Source: Staphylotrichum longicolle (Eukaryota; Ascomycota; Sordariomycetes; Sordariales; Chaetomiaceae). Taken from it: a DNA stretch of 64,000 nt. Of the stretch, positions 1-11,890 are shown piece after piece. Within the stretch, counting starts at the first letter, position 1. Every line of letters starts with the position of its first letter. The notes beneath the pieces were generated by a model. That model was not told where the DNA came from. It saw only the letters and a program-made list of their open reading frames with translations, and searched no databases. A program made the position numbers and the translations under genes. The stretch spans positions 13,417,243-13,481,242 of the forward strand of contig JAHCVI010000001.1 in assembly GCA_019096155.1 (NCBI GenBank), given 5' to 3'.

Positions 1-844
1 GCTGGCGCGTTCGCTCCAGCCAATGACCAGCTCCCAGTCGGTGAGTTGTGGGCGGCGCTTGGCATGATTGGCGCAGATTTCTGTGTGGAGGGTCCATTCC
101 GCCAAACCCAACGCGGACTGGCGCCAGGGGCGGACGTGTGGTGCCTTGCTTGGGCAGTGGACAGGAACGGCCGAAAGGGCAGGGGTCCATGTGCAGGACT
201 GCCCCGGCGTCATCCCGAGGTCCCCAGCGCAATTTCGTTCCAGTTCTCGCTTCCCCTGTGGCTCGTGGGACGAGCGAGGCCTTTGTGGGTTCCGTCGTTC
301 TCCCTCCTCGCCCGATCTCGACCTTGCAACAAAACCACTTTCGCTCCCTCCAGTCACTCCTTTAAGCCATCTTGTACGTCTTCACTCCACCTTTTCCACG
401 TCGAGAAAAGGCACTCCTCCTCGCTTTCTCCTCTGCATCGCTGCCGTCCAGCACGTTGCGGGAACCAGGAAATGTGCTCTCATCTTTAGCGCCCGGTCGC
501 TGAAAAGGGAATCGCTACAGTTACAGGCAACATTCACCAGCCATCCACACTCGTTCAACCAACTTGGATTCATTTCACAGAGGGTCAAATCACACGCAGC
601 CCCTCTCGCTCTTTTTGTTTGTTTTTCGCCCTCGACCACAGTCCCTTTGTGTTGGAACCTTCGGTAGACCACGGCTCGACGGCAAACCGAGACACCGGCC
701 ATCGACTCACACCTTTCCGAGCGAGCCGCCGACGAGAAACCATCGGCCAGGACCCGAAATTCGTCTGCGAGATTGAGTCAACACGAAAGACCACTAGGCC
801 CGACACTGACAAACAAACGAACTTCACATCGGCCACCCACAACA
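1..844. other. Upstream region of the WSC gene, no gene seen
   Basis: No open frame here has recognisable protein content. The last 500 bases are rich in C/T tracts and end in a purine-rich leader before the WSC start codon, which fits a fungal promoter plus a long 5' UTR. No convincing TATA box was seen. Confidence 0.5.
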
Positions 845-1827
845 ATGAAGTCCGCAGCACTTCTCGCAGCAGCACTTCTCGCTGTTGCCGACGCGTTGCC
901 AGAGAATGTCTGGTCGAGGCACGGGATGAAGGGAAAGAACATCGTCGCCGCCCGGTACACCAAGGGCAAGCAAACACCAGCTCAGCCCCCGACCCTCAAT
1001 TCGCCAACGGTGCACGGCTGCTACAAATCGTCGGGCGATCTCAAATTCGTGATGATCCACGAGTACAACAGCGTAGGGAAGTGCGGCGGCGAGATCTGCC
1101 CGCAGGCCGGATACCTCGTTGGAGGCTCGACAGGTGGGAACCAGTGCTGGTGTGGAAACACATATCCGCCCAAATCAGACCTGATCAATGATTCGAACTG
1201 CGATGTCGGTTGTACGGGTTACGGCCAGGAAGCATGTGAGTCGTTACGGATTCTTGCGTCACCGGGACACAACTAACCAAGTCAACCAGGCGGCGGTCTT
1301 GAGGCCTTCACCATCTACAACACCGGGCTAAGCCTGACGGTCAAGAGCGAGGGCGATGCCGAATCCAGCAGCAGCTCAGCAACACCGACTAGCACCAAGG
1401 CACCAGCTGCGACCACAGCAGCACCTGAGAAGACCCTCATCGTCACATCGACACCCACCGAGACGGCCTCAAGCGAGGGTGGAACCAACGTTGCTGGCAT
1501 TGTGGCGGGCGTCGTCGTGGGTGTCGTCGTCGTTGCTTGCGCGATCGGCGGTGGTTTCCTGTATATGCGCCGCAAGAGGAACAAGGAGATAGAGGAGGAG
1601 CACCGTCGCAACGCCGCAGTCAGCGCCTTCGTTGGCAAGTCGCCGGGAAGCAGCGCGGGGTCCATGACGGATGCCCGGCTGGATCCCGTGATGGCTCAAA
1701 GGAGACTGAGCGACGGCAGCATCGCCGATAACCAAGATTACTCCAGGAGGATCCTTCGCGTACGTTGACTCACTTTCTTTCACGGCCGAGGACCCCTTGC
1801 TGACAAGACCAGGTCACCAATGCATGA
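845..1827 (+). CDS. WSC-domain cell-wall stress sensor (Wsc1/SLG1-like)
   Basis: Model join(845..1235,1290..1759,1813..1827), 291 residues. A signal peptide (residues 1 to about 18) leads into a WSC domain (about 56-145) with eight cysteines, which should bind wall glucans. A Ser/Thr/Pro-rich stalk (155-195), one membrane helix (about 197-222) followed by MRRKRNK, and a basic cytoplasmic tail come next. In yeast such proteins feed wall stress to Rho1 and the Pkc1 MAP-kinase pathway. Intron 1 is needed to restore the last WSC cysteine (EACGG). Intron 2 (1760-1812, GTACGT...CTGAC...CAG) leads to a 15-base last exon giving VTNA and a stop. Reading through intron 2 would end in VR instead. The SRRILRVTN ending is what I expect of fungal homologues, so I favour the micro-exon. 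Confident of the family; the physiological partner is inferred. Confidence 0.9.
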
Positions 1828-2998
1828 TCGCATACCACCAAGTGATGACGACAAACGAACTCGCCCTGTATTTCACTTTGACAGTCAGCAGCATAATCGG
1901 CGTTTTGGGGAAGGATGGGGGGAAGGATATCACACAACAAAGTCGTGCCACAACACTCTGGTGGTGGGATCGATCAATCAACCGGGCGAAACGAGACCGA
2001 ACCTGGGGGGCGTCTTCTCTTTTTCGTTTGTACGGTCGGCGTGGGCATTTGCTCGGGTGCACACTGTTTGGGAAACTTGTGTGACCAGCCGGAGCCTGTG
2101 CCGCGCTTGCCCTCCCTCTCTCCTTCAAATTACACTTTTTAGATCAGTACCCGGGGCCCGACGCCATTCTCCATGTCCGTCCCGGCCTCGCAGCTTTCTT
2201 TGGAACGAGTCGCGCAATAGCAATGGGGACAATCAAGTTCACTTTTCTTTCCAGCACCGGTCATTGGGGTTTTTTCTGCCTTTTGGTGACGGAATTGCTC
2301 AGCGGGCGGGGGCAACACGGAGATCTTGGGGCGAGTTGCTCGACCGTTCTGACGGACACATAGATGGAGGGTGGGGGAGGGCAACTTGGGGTTCGGTTCA
2401 TGGGTTCCTGAGCTGAGCTTCGACCCTTTTTTTTTCATGATGATATATCAACTTCACTTCTCCGGTGGGAAACTCGGGGCATCTGTGGGATTTAGGAGCG
2501 CTGCCTTGGGTGTACGGATGTACACACGTGTAAAATCGGAAACTTTTGTTTGACTACATAACAACAACACCATGTTATTCTCACAGTCCTACCCTTTTTG
2601 CACACCCTCCAGTGCTGCCATCCTCACAGGCCCCTTTGAAGGTATTCCGTTTGCGTCCTTGCCTGCAGTGGCCCTCCCAAAAAGCAAACAACCCCAATAT
2701 GATCCGCGCTAGCCTGCAGATCTCTCCTCTTCATCAACCGCTCTCAAAATAGACGAGTAAACCGGATCGTCTCAACCCGCTTGGAGCCCAGCCCGTTTTT
2801 GCCTGCGTCGCTATGCCAGGTCAAATTTGCCCAATTCGTTCCGTACGGTCCCCGCAAAGTGGGAAATAGCATTCGCATGGGGGAGGATGGGGGGGAAATG
2901 CGATTCTGGCGATCGTGAATGCTTACGGAGTAGCGTCCCTCGGCAGTGGACTTTCCTCTGCTAGGGTCTACTGAGAGTGCCTGTACGTGTGTGCTCGC

Positions 2999-3048
2999 CA
3001 CTGCCTGCCTGCCTGTCTGTCTATCTGTCTGTCTCTCCGTCTGTCGGT
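2999..3048. repeat. CTGC/CTGT tetranucleotide microsatellite
   Basis: About twelve imperfect CTGY units in a row, with one CTAT and one CTCC interruption, lying in intergenic DNA. Confidence 0.85.
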
Positions 3049-3543
3049 CCCGCAACTGCTGAATGCAGAATTGAGGGGGAGCGAGTTTCATTGAGGCAAC
3101 CGACTGAATTGATGGGGACGGCTCTGTGTGTGCCTCGTCCGTGTTGATCTGCACCGGGTTTGGGGGTTTGGGTCTCCCTCGGTTAGGCGATTCTGCCTTG
3201 TCGTTTCATCGTTTCATGGTTGTCTGCTTCCGAGTCCCCTCTTTCGAGTTGTGCCGGGTTGGTGGGACAGGCATGTGGTGGAGGGGACGGCTCATTGTGA
3301 AACGGAGTGGCTGTTTGGGGGTTGGCGTGCCAAGATTCGGGTCAGCTCAGGGGGTGTGTGGTTTGGCTGCGAGCTGTCTGTTGATCAAGGGTTGGGGTTG
3401 CTGAGGTTTTGGCCCAGAGGTCGATTTTGAACATGATACGACATGTTAGATCTCGATGAGAACTGTTCCATAACTCGTTGTGTTGATGGACAGCCTCAAG
3501 CTTGTCTGTGTAGAGTTGGTGACGGCCGTAGGGCGAGATTGGG

Positions 3544-3834
3544 TTACGCCCAAATGCCCAAAATCGAAAAGAAGGTTTGCGCAAAACATGTCAAAAGGGC
3601 CTTGAACAAACAATCACCCTTCAGCAAATCATGTCTGGCATCAACAAAATATTCCTGAATCAGCGAGCCCACGAACATGGCTTGCGTAAGCTCGCCGGCG
3701 GGGTCTTCGCGGTGGCCACGGGGGTTTCCAGCCGGAGACGAGGGGCATTCCATCGCTGGCAGAGGCCCGCCGTCGAGGATCGCCCTCAAGACGATAATGC
3801 GCAGCTCGGAAGGGAGCTCTGAGTACCGAATCAT
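3544..3834 (-). CDS. Possible small protein with an F-box/2EXR-like N terminus
   Basis: A 96-residue frame opens with YSELPSELRIIVLRAIL, which resembles the 'LP.ELR..I' start of fungal 2EXR and F-box-like domains. The first half uses GC-ending codons typical of real genes here; the second half does not, and the frame has no further domain. It could be a truncated relic of an F-box-like gene, an exon of an unresolved gene, or chance. No flanking exons were found. Confidence 0.3.
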   Translation of the reverse strand: MIRYSELPSELRIIVLRAILDGGPLPAMECPSSPAGNPRGHREDPAGELTQAMFVGSLIQEYFVDARHDLLKGDCLFKALLTCFAQTFFSILGIWA

Positions 3835-4294
3835 TGTGGTGAAACTTCAGCTGCTCGAAATCAAGAATAAACTTCGAAGATAGAAGAAGAACTGAAATTC
3901 CCAAAGTTTACGGTCCATTTTGTTGCCCGAGAAGACATCAATGCGATGGTTACCGAATAATGAAGTATCATCAAAACACTGAGTCCAGAGTCCAAAACCA
4001 CCTCAAGTATAGTACCATTGACCCCCTGGCGCCTTGAGGTGACGTTGATCTTCCTATCTCTTTCATGTTTGGTTATGTTCGGGGGCTCAGGGGATGCGAG
4101 CGGCGGCACAGCAACGGAACTCAACACTGGGCCTGGTGGCTGCGCTGCTGGCCGACGGTAGCCGAGTCCAGCAGGACGTCATCCCGCACCAAGGCCGCTA
4201 GCCACAACAACCGACGACCTCCCGACGACGGTCTTGTTTCCTCTCGGAATTTTGCATCAATTGCGCCAAAACCTGCGGGCAATCACCATTCGAG

Positions 4295-5393
4295 ATGCCT
4301 CCCAGATTCACACTGTCGCTCAATGCGTCCTCAGCGCTCCGCATCGGGCGGCTGGCGGTGCGGCAGGCACGGTACTCGACCGAGGCCAACACGGGGCCTC
4401 TGATCCGCGTCACCGATCTCCCCGCCCCCAACTCCGGCCACATCCGCATCCTCGAGCTCAACCGCCCCGCAGCGCGGAATGCAATCTCGCGCGCGTTGCT
4501 GTCCTCCCTGCGCGAAGAGATTGATGCCGTCCACGCGCAGTACGACGCCGCCACCGGCGAGGAAATCCCCACGCCCTCGTGGAATAAGCGCTTCGCCGGC
4601 ATGGCAGGCGACGATCAAAAGGGCCCGACTCGCGCCCTGATTATCGCCTCGGCAGTCGACACCTCGTTCTGTGCCGGCGCCGACCTCAAAGAGCGCAAGA
4701 CATTTACGCCAGAGGAGTGAGCACAACTCCCCCCACATAATCTACCCACAAACTAACCTCACCCCTCCCCCCGCAAACAGCACATCCGCGTTCCTCCTCA
4801 GCCTGCGCACCGCCCTGACCGCCCTCTCGACAATCCCCATCCCCACCATCTCGGCCATCTCGTCGCTCGCCCTCGGCGGCGGCCTCGAGCTCGCCCTGTC
4901 GACCCACTTCCGCGTGCTGTCCTCCAACGCCGTGGTCGGCCTGCCCGAGACCCGCCTCGGCATCATCCCCGGCGCGGGCGGTACCTACCGCCTGCCGGCG
5001 CTGATCGGCATCCCGCGGGCGCGCGACCTGATCCTGACGGGCCGGCGCGTGTCGGCGCCCGAGGCCTACTTCCTGGGCATCGCCGACCGGCTGGTCGAGG
5101 TGGGGCCCGAGAGCGAGGAGCAGGCGCGCGAGTGGGAGGGCATGGAGGACAAGGAGAGGGAGAAGGTGGTGCTGGACCTGGCGCGGCGGTCGGCGCTGAG
5201 CGAGGCGGTGCGGCTGGCGAGCGAGATCTGCGAGGGCGGGCCGGTCGCGGTGCGCGCCGCCATCCGCGCCGTGGAGGAGCCGAGGGAGACGGTGGAGAAT
5301 GACATGTATGGGCGGGTGGTGAACACCGAGGATCGGAACGAGGCGTTGAAGGCGTTCGCGGAGAAGAGGAAGCCTGTGTTCAAGGGGAGGTAA
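4295..5393 (+). CDS. Mitochondrial methylglutaconyl-CoA hydratase (AUH-like enoyl-CoA hydratase)
   Basis: Model join(4295..4716,4781..5393), 344 residues. It should hydrate 3-methylglutaconyl-CoA to HMG-CoA in mitochondrial leucine breakdown. The N terminus (residues 1 to about 32) is basic and Ser/Arg-rich like a matrix targeting peptide, with RYSTEA near the cleavage region. The crotonase fold follows: SFCAGADLKER forms the first oxyanion segment, GGGLELAL and LPETRLGIIPGAGGT form the active site. The two glutamates E177 and E197 are 20 residues apart, the same spacing as the catalytic pair in human AUH. The 64-base intron restores the frame exactly (PED|T). A related short-chain enoyl-CoA hydratase is the alternative, but the 'GIIPGAGGT' region and long C terminus favour AUH. 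Confidence 0.88.
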
Positions 5394-6181
5394 TGAGGGG
5401 CGGATTAGTAAAGTGAGTGAGAAATGGATTGGTCCTCGCCTTTCACGACGGATGACCGAGGTTCTATGGAATAGAAATCATACCCTTGACTGGTAATCAG
5501 GCTTGTTAATCAGGGACTACATAGGGGAGCTTGTCCTCGGACGGGTTGGGTTCAAGAGAACAACAGCTCTGCTATTTGGAGGCAAGTCACATGTCCTTGC
5601 CGTGGAACTAAATAAATGCTGGCATTCATGGTGTCTGCTTTTGTTCACAAGTCTCCGCTGTGTCCCTGTGGTTTCCCCTCGTCAATCCTGTTGATCCCAT
5701 GCCCGACTCCAATGTGTGAGAGCTGAAGCTCATGAAGCTTCGAGACCCACAAAGAGTCATGGAGCTCAAAGATTGAAGCTCCAAAAAAAAAGGAATCCGA
5801 TCCTTGGATATCGGGTTTTGAGACTGCCATTTACCTGACAACCTTGGATGTCGTGCTGCAGCCCTTTCACGTGTATCCTCCCGTTGCCCCCACCATGGAA
5901 CGTCATTGGACGCCCGCCACACAAAAGTTGTTGGTTGCACGACGACACCAGGACAATCACCGCGCAATGACATCATCACGACAGCGCCGCCCACCTTCCC
6001 GAGCCTCTCAAAGCAAGGAGTGCTTTAAGAAACACCATCCCGATTCTCTGGGCGCACCAGTTCTACTCCAATTCACTCCCCAAATTTCACAGAAACACTC
6101 AGTTTCTCCAAATCAACCCCAAATTTTCCATTTCTTTTTAAGGAAAGAAGGAAAATCAAAACGACACACAAAACCTACACG
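5394..6181. other. Intergenic region between hydratase and LEA-like gene
   Basis: Contains the 3' flank of the hydratase gene and the CA-rich leader of the LEA-like gene. No conserved frame or RNA gene was seen. Confidence 0.5.
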
Positions 6182-6797
6182 ATGTCCGCCTTCACATCAC
6201 GAACCTCCCTCCTGGCCCGGCGCCTGGCCACCACAACAACGCGGACCACCCTCTCCCGCGCCGCCTTTACCACCACCACCCAAACCCAAAAATCCGCAGT
6301 CGACTCGGCCAAGGACACGCTCAAGTCGGTCGACCGCAAGGTCTCTGACAAGCTCGTCGACGGCATCAACATTGGCAGTGCGTCTCACCCCACCCCATCC
6401 CCCCCCACCTCTTTCTCTCACGCCCCAGATATAGAACTTTGAAAAAAGGAAGCTAACGTCCACTCTTCTTGCCCCTGCAACAGCGGCGTACGCAAACAAG
6501 ATCAAAGAAGCCACCTCCGAGGTCACGTCGGGCAAGGTCACCGGCAAGGCCGACGAGCTCCGCGGCGAGGCCAAGGGCAAGGCGCACGAGGTAGCCGGCG
6601 AGGCCCGCGGGCTGAAGGAGGAGGCCAAGGGCAAGGCGCACGAGGTGGCGGGCGAGGCCAAGGGCAAGGCGCACGAGGTGGCCGGCGAGGCGAGGGGCGT
6701 GAAGGAGGAGGTCAAGGGCGTGGCGAAGGCGGTGAAGGAGCAGGCCAAGGGAGAGGCGAGGCAGGTGAAGGAGGATGTTAAGAGGGGGTTGAATTAG
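6182..6797 (+). CDS. LEA-like mitochondrial stress protein with 11-residue repeats
   Basis: Model join(6182..6377,6484..6797), 169 residues. The first 45 residues form a Ser/Thr/Arg-rich presequence (LLARRLATTTTR) typical of mitochondrial import. The rest is highly charged, lacks aromatics, and repeats KGKAHEVAGEA three times, flanked by related KEEAKG/KADELRGEA units. This is the pattern of group 3 LEA / CsbD-like proteins: disordered when wet, amphipathic helix on drying. The intron (6378-6483) splits a Thr codon. A protective role for mitochondria during desiccation or heat is inferred from composition only. It might instead be one of the uncharacterised fungal 'LEA domain' proteins without tested function. 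Confidence 0.75.
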
Positions 6798-7727
6798 GCG
6801 GGGTTGAAGTCAGGGGTGTATGATAGTTGGTGAAGGGGCGTTGCGGGTTGAGCCCGGACAATTTAACGTTTAATCATTCCACATGCGCACGTCATGCTCC
6901 GCCTTCTCCTTCCTCCACCAGGATTCTGTCTGTGGCACATGCATATCCGCTTCGGAACCGCGTGATGGAGGGAGATTCGGTTTCATGGAAATAAGAAGTC
7001 TGGTGGTGTGACCATTGAGTTGGAGCAGACCTAATGGGCTCTGGGCATCGGAGAATGATGATACTCCCCCCCCTAACCCACAGCACACTGTAGTTTTGAG
7101 AAATGTACAGACACCACGACCCCCCGATATCGTAAAACCCCGTCTGCCTCCATCCAAGGACGGAGACGAGACAGGCCGACGCCGGGGCAGAACATTTGGT
7201 CAAGAATGCAATAGCGCACTGCCGCAGCAGCCGCTCCAATGGTGCCGGCAAGGCCCCGACCCGCTGCGCGAGCAGACGGACGCGGACCGTGGTTTGATGT
7301 ACCGCTCGGAATACAGAGCTGGATCAAGGATGGATCTCGCCTTGTGCTCCACCAAGCCGTGCGGAATTGTGTGGGGGTAGGGGGTCGGTCGTGAACGGGG
7401 ACGGAGATAGAAAAGGGAGCAAAAAAAGAACAGAACGTGGACAGAGGCGATGCCCCTGGTAGTGACAAACATGCTTCATTTCCGTCTCGTGTCGTGCTAG
7501 TAGTTGACATTAGTGGCCCATCGGGGTATCCTACATCATCATCTCCCTACCCTCTCCTCCGCCGCACAGCAGAGGCATCAGCGCTTCTCCTGGATCCGGC
7601 GCATCTTGCTCCGCTCCGTCGCTTCCCTCATCAGTCCGCCAGGCCGCTTACGCTCAGCCAGACGCTGTGGGGCCCCGCCATGCTCCCGAACCTTCCGGTG
7701 GTGGCCGCCAGTCTGCGAGGCGGCTCT
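6798..7727. other. Convergent intergenic region
   Basis: Lies between the 3' ends of the LEA-like gene (plus strand) and NUP37 (minus strand). Open frames overlap on both strands but none shows domain content. Confidence 0.5.
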
Positions 7728-10038
7728 CTAGTCCTCCTCGAAGAACACCCTCTTCGTCCCCCTCTCGCGCTCGTGCTCCAGCTGCTCCAGCTCGCGGTCA
7801 ATCTCCATAATGTCCATCAGCTCCTGCTCAATGTCGCGGCCCTCGACCTCGAACTCGTCGTCCGGTTGGTCGGCGGCGTAGCTGAGGTCGTTGATGAACA
7901 TGAGTCCCTGCTGGCTGGAGGGAGCTGACTGCGCTTCATCAACAAGCTCGGTAGACGGAAGGATGTCCATGGACGCGAACGAACTGCCAATTGGCTGGCG
8001 CGCGCGTGGCTGGAACAGGCTGCCGCCGGTTCTGGCCGGGCGTAGCTGCGCGATGCTGGCATTGAACGAGACGTTGTTCGGGTCCTCCGGACGCGGGTAA
8101 GCCAGGATAGCCTTGGTTGAGCCGAGCTCGGCACGCGGCCTCTTGCGCGCGCCGAGCAGGCGCGTGGTGAGCGAGCTGGCGTCCTCGCTCTCGTGCACAA
8201 CCACAAACCGGCTTTCGCCTTGGAGGAGGACTTCGATCGGGAGGCCTTCCGAGCTGTTGTCCTTGGTGGTGGATGAGCCGTTTGTGGAGTTTGCGCTGCT
8301 GCGGTTCGTTTTCGGGATAGCCGCCGCGCCGGTGCACCGCTCGCCCAGAAGCCCCGCCCCGAGGTCCGTGAGGCGGATCATTCGGGTGGGTTGGGCACCG
8401 CTCCAGAGATTGACGCCGCCGCCGACGGCGCGCCGGAGTTGAGAATCCCAGAAGCGTGAGATGATGGGAATGACAGAGACGATGGGGTCCGCACCGCCCA
8501 ACCAGAGGACAGCGCTCTCCTCGCCTTGTCCGGTCCCTTGTGGTGCAAGCTGAGCAACCGCAATACCGCCACGCACAGCTGCTAGCTTATCTGAGCCGCC
8601 CATGATAGCAGAGGCAATGGCGTCCCGTCGCGTGTGGGGTGTCATCGGAATGAATTCGCCCGAGGCACCTAAAGCTGCGGGCGACTTCTGGGTCGCAGGG
8701 TTCCGCAGTGGGCTGGTACCCTCGAGGTGGCCAGAGACGCTAAAGCTCGTGATTGCCGAGCCCCGAAGACCGCTGTTTGCCTTGCTGAAGAGACCACCAG
8801 AACCGCTCGATGAAGGGCTCGCACCGTCGATATCCCAAATGCCCCATTGGCCGTCGGAAAGGAGCGTCAAGATAGCGCGGCCATGGGCGATCCATTCAGC
8901 AGCCACGATGGGTTTCCGGGCAGTCGACATCGAGGGTCCCCGGCTAAAGGGAGGGTAGAGAGACAAGAGCCAGGAGCCTTGGGTGGGAAATGGTCCCTCG
9001 GATGTGTCGTCTGAGGGGAGTGCGGCTGCGGCATAGTCGTAAATGCGGGCGGCTTGTGGTGAAGTTACGGTCAGAAGCTGGGTGATATGAGACGGATTAA
9101 AGGCGATGCTGGACAGCGGCGAAGGGAGGTATTCTGTCTGAAACGGTTCGACGCGGTTGATGGTACCGGGCTTCGCGTCCAAAACCACATCCCACAGACG
9201 AAGCGTGCCGCTTGCCTCGCGCGAATGCCGCCGCAACGATAGCTCGGTCACCGGGGGCGCCTGGGCTGCTGCACGGTCCACAGACCTGCTCCGGGTAGCC
9301 GACTTCTGCTTCACCAATGTCATAGCAAGACCTCCGCAAGGACGGCTCTGGCCCTTCAGCAGGGTGAGCGTTTCTCCCCAAACACCGGTGCCCGCATTGC
9401 CAGCCAAAAGACTCTGTCGCAGTTCTGGTCTCGCTTTGCTCTCATGCGAGGGAGGTGTCAACGGGAGTGTCACCACGTAGACATCAGTCGTCGCGCAGGT
9501 TACGGCAAAGACAATCTTGCTCTTCAGGATGTTGGCACCGTTCCAAGCGGCATCGTCGGCGGGACTTGGCGGCATAGGGAGGACCGCGACATGCAGGACC
9601 GCGGTCCCCAGCGCAAGATCAAGGGTCTGGATAACTTCCGGGACGGAGGAAGCATCGGCGGTCGCGTTGTCCCCGAACTCGGGCTTGTCGACAAACGCTG
9701 CAGCGGTGGCGGGCGCCTCATCGTCCGAATCGACCAGCATAACAGCATCCTCGGAGCTCGTACCATTCCGCTTCTCGTTGTTGGGTTGTTTTGTGGTCTT
9801 CAACCTTCGGCCGCCGCGCCAGACGACTGTGATGCCATTTTGGTGGCCGTAGATGAGGATGGTCGCTCCTTGGGGCGATTGCACAGGGTACGTCTTCACG
9901 TCGTGTATCCGGCGGTCGAGCGAATATCTGCAAAACATTCAGAGTTAGAAATATGATAAAGAAATCCGATGTGCAGCAGCAAGCATACGTGTGTTGTGTG
10001 TTTTGCGGCGTGCGCCGCGTTCTGGGAGTGGGCTGCAT
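7728..10038 (-). CDS. nup37: Nucleoporin NUP37
   Basis: Model complement(join(7728..9927,9989..10038)), 749 residues. Nup37 is a beta-propeller subunit of the Y (Nup84/Nup107) complex of the nuclear pore, docking on Nup160 in species that have it. Visible propeller-like pieces are GTLRLWDVV and GQWGIWDIDG, with long loops between blades. The acidic C terminus (about 700-749) is predicted helical and ends in KRVFFEED. The length is close to the roughly 750 residues I recall for thermophilic Chaetomium Nup37, well above the 391 of fission yeast. The 61-base intron joins NTQHT to YSLDRRIHDV and keeps the conserved start of blade one. An in-frame Met 17 codons upstream (10089) is possible; I chose 10038 because MQPT precedes the conserved segment directly. 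Assignment rests on remembered family features, not a search. Confidence 0.68.
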
Positions 10039-11135
10039 GGCCGCAATCGCGGGGACCGAGGAGGGCGGAGGAAACAGTCGCAATTTCAACCCCTCATCAA
10101 CACAAATGCATCCAGCAAATCCAAGTTGCTATTGAAAATCGGAAGCGGATGCCGCTGCAGGCTCGTCTGGTTCGAAGGGTTGAGGTCGGTTGTACAGATG
10201 CAATGGCGGCGTCAACAATTGCCAAGTTGAGCTCCAACTCAAAATTCGCGGGCGTGGTTCCAGGACGTGAACTGGGGAGCTTGGGCCAGAACGGATGTGC
10301 GCTAGACCAGATATGGTCAGGCCTCCCATGTGGGGAAGCTCTGGCGGCAGGCAAGCCCGTCCTTCCACTTCCAGGAGACTCTGCAACTTCCAAGGTTCCA
10401 CCTCGGTCTCAACAGGTTCATTGCTTGTCTCAATTGATGCCAGTTTCAGCCAGTGCATCGTTGTCGACCTGTTCCACGTGCGCACGTGGTTCTTCGAGTT
10501 TCCGGACTCTTACGAATAGACCGAGTCTCTTCGTACCACGCATGACGACAGACTACTTGCCATCATCTTGCCATCATCCCCGGAAAAAGCAAAGACGAAA
10601 TCCACAGATTGGCTCCAGGTCTGCGTGGAGTCTTTCGACGACGGGTTGATTCGTCCTTCCTGGTAAATCATTTGATGTGGAGTCTCGGACAACTGACATT
10701 CCCCCATCCTGACAAATTCACCTTTGGGCAAAAACACACTTGACTCTTTCAGACTCCGGTGAACTGGTTGTCCCGTCCCACACGACTAGCAGATAATGGT
10801 TGTTCAGCCAAGCACCTACTGCCCGCTTGCCTCTTAAGTTGCACCGTACCGTGTCCGTTTTGTATCGAGAATTAGAAATCCAATCCAATCCAAGAAAGTT
10901 ATCACCAACACTCACAAACCAATCCTTGACTCACGGGTAGAGTAAATACCTTAATACGAAGAGGGGGCACTCGTTCTGGCAGCTTTCCTTTTCTGCTCAC
11001 CTCAACCTTTGTTTTTACATCACATTCTCGAGAAGACAGCCACAAGATTCGCCAGGTACGCGGAGCACAGGTGTTTTGGGTGATTTACTCTCATAATCAA
11101 CGATTAGATCTGCGTCAGCACCTATTCCTCCTACC
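10039..11135. other. Divergent intergenic region NUP37 / SRPBCC gene
   Basis: Promoter region for both flanking genes. Several open frames up to about 225 codons overlap on both strands, but their composition is non-coding and no domain is recognisable. Confidence 0.5.
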
Positions 11136-11585
11136 ATGCCTCAAGTTATCACCGACGTTACCCAAACCATCCACGCCCCAATCGGGCAGGTTTGGGGCAT
11201 TGTCGCCTCGTTCGGTGCCGAGTCCCTGTGGTTCCCCGGTGTCGTCTCCTCGTCGCTCGAAGGATACGGCCCCGGCGCCGTGCGAACCATCCACTTTGAG
11301 GAGAATCCCTGGGTGAACCTGGTCCGCGAGCAAATGGTCGTCTGCGACCCGGTCAAACACCTATTGCGGTTTCGAGTCCAGAACGACGACGTGAGCGACG
11401 CAGGGGAGATCTATTCCAATATGGTCCTGGAAGATATTGACGGCAAGACGACCAAGTTTAGATGGTTTGCGGAGGGCGAGGTGCTCCCTGATCCGGTTCA
11501 GCATGAGAATATGCGGGAATACGTTGAAGCCATGTATCATAGGTGTGCCGATAGCATTGAGCAGAAGCTGACGGCGAAGGCTTAA
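11136..11585 (+). CDS. SRPBCC (polyketide cyclase/dehydrase-like) protein
   Basis: Intronless, 149 residues, the usual size of a single SRPBCC (Bet v1-like, helix-grip) domain. The start QVITDVTQTIHAPIGQVW gives the first strand and helix. FPGVVSSSLEGYGPGAVRTI is the typical second pair, and a long C-terminal helix (about 122-146) would cover the hydrophobic pocket. These proteins bind or modify lipophilic ligands; the ligand here is unknown. No signal peptide is present, so it should be cytosolic. No biosynthetic neighbours suggest a pathway. Confidence 0.8.
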   Translation: MPQVITDVTQTIHAPIGQVWGIVASFGAESLWFPGVVSSSLEGYGPGAVRTIHFEENPWVNLVREQMVVCDPVKHLLRFRVQNDDVSDAGEIYSNMVLEDIDGKTTKFRWFAEGEVLPDPVQHENMREYVEAMYHRCADSIEQKLTAKA

Positions 11586-11890
11586 TAATAGTCCTAGACA
11601 AAGGAAGTCTACTAATGGAGAGAAAGCGTCATGAAGCAGGATAACGCCGCTCAGACGGGAATGTTGTGCCTGTAGATACCAGAATACATTTGGTCTGAGC
11701 GAAGGCTCAGTTGTTTTCGAACTTGGTCTTCGGGGATGCCGGCTGTGGTAGAGACGATTCATGTCTGAGTCTGACACCCCGTAGCGCGAGTTATGCACTA
11801 AATGCGATACCCATTGTTGAAGGTGGCAAGCAAGTCAGAACCCTCAGCAACAACCTTCCTACTTAGGGCCGTCTATGAGTCCACCACAGT

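Larger units (their letters stand above)
1828..4294. other. 2.4-kb region, mostly without a supported gene
   Basis: The first part probably holds the 3' UTR of the WSC gene. Several open frames exist but are low-complexity or lack domain content. A tetranucleotide microsatellite lies near 3000 and one short minus-strand frame (3544-3834) is listed separately. Nothing else is recognisable. Confidence 0.5.

Noticed and set aside
9969..10649. A 226-codon plus-strand frame in the NUP37 promoter
   Set aside because: No domain; overlaps exon 1 and intron of NUP37 in antisense.
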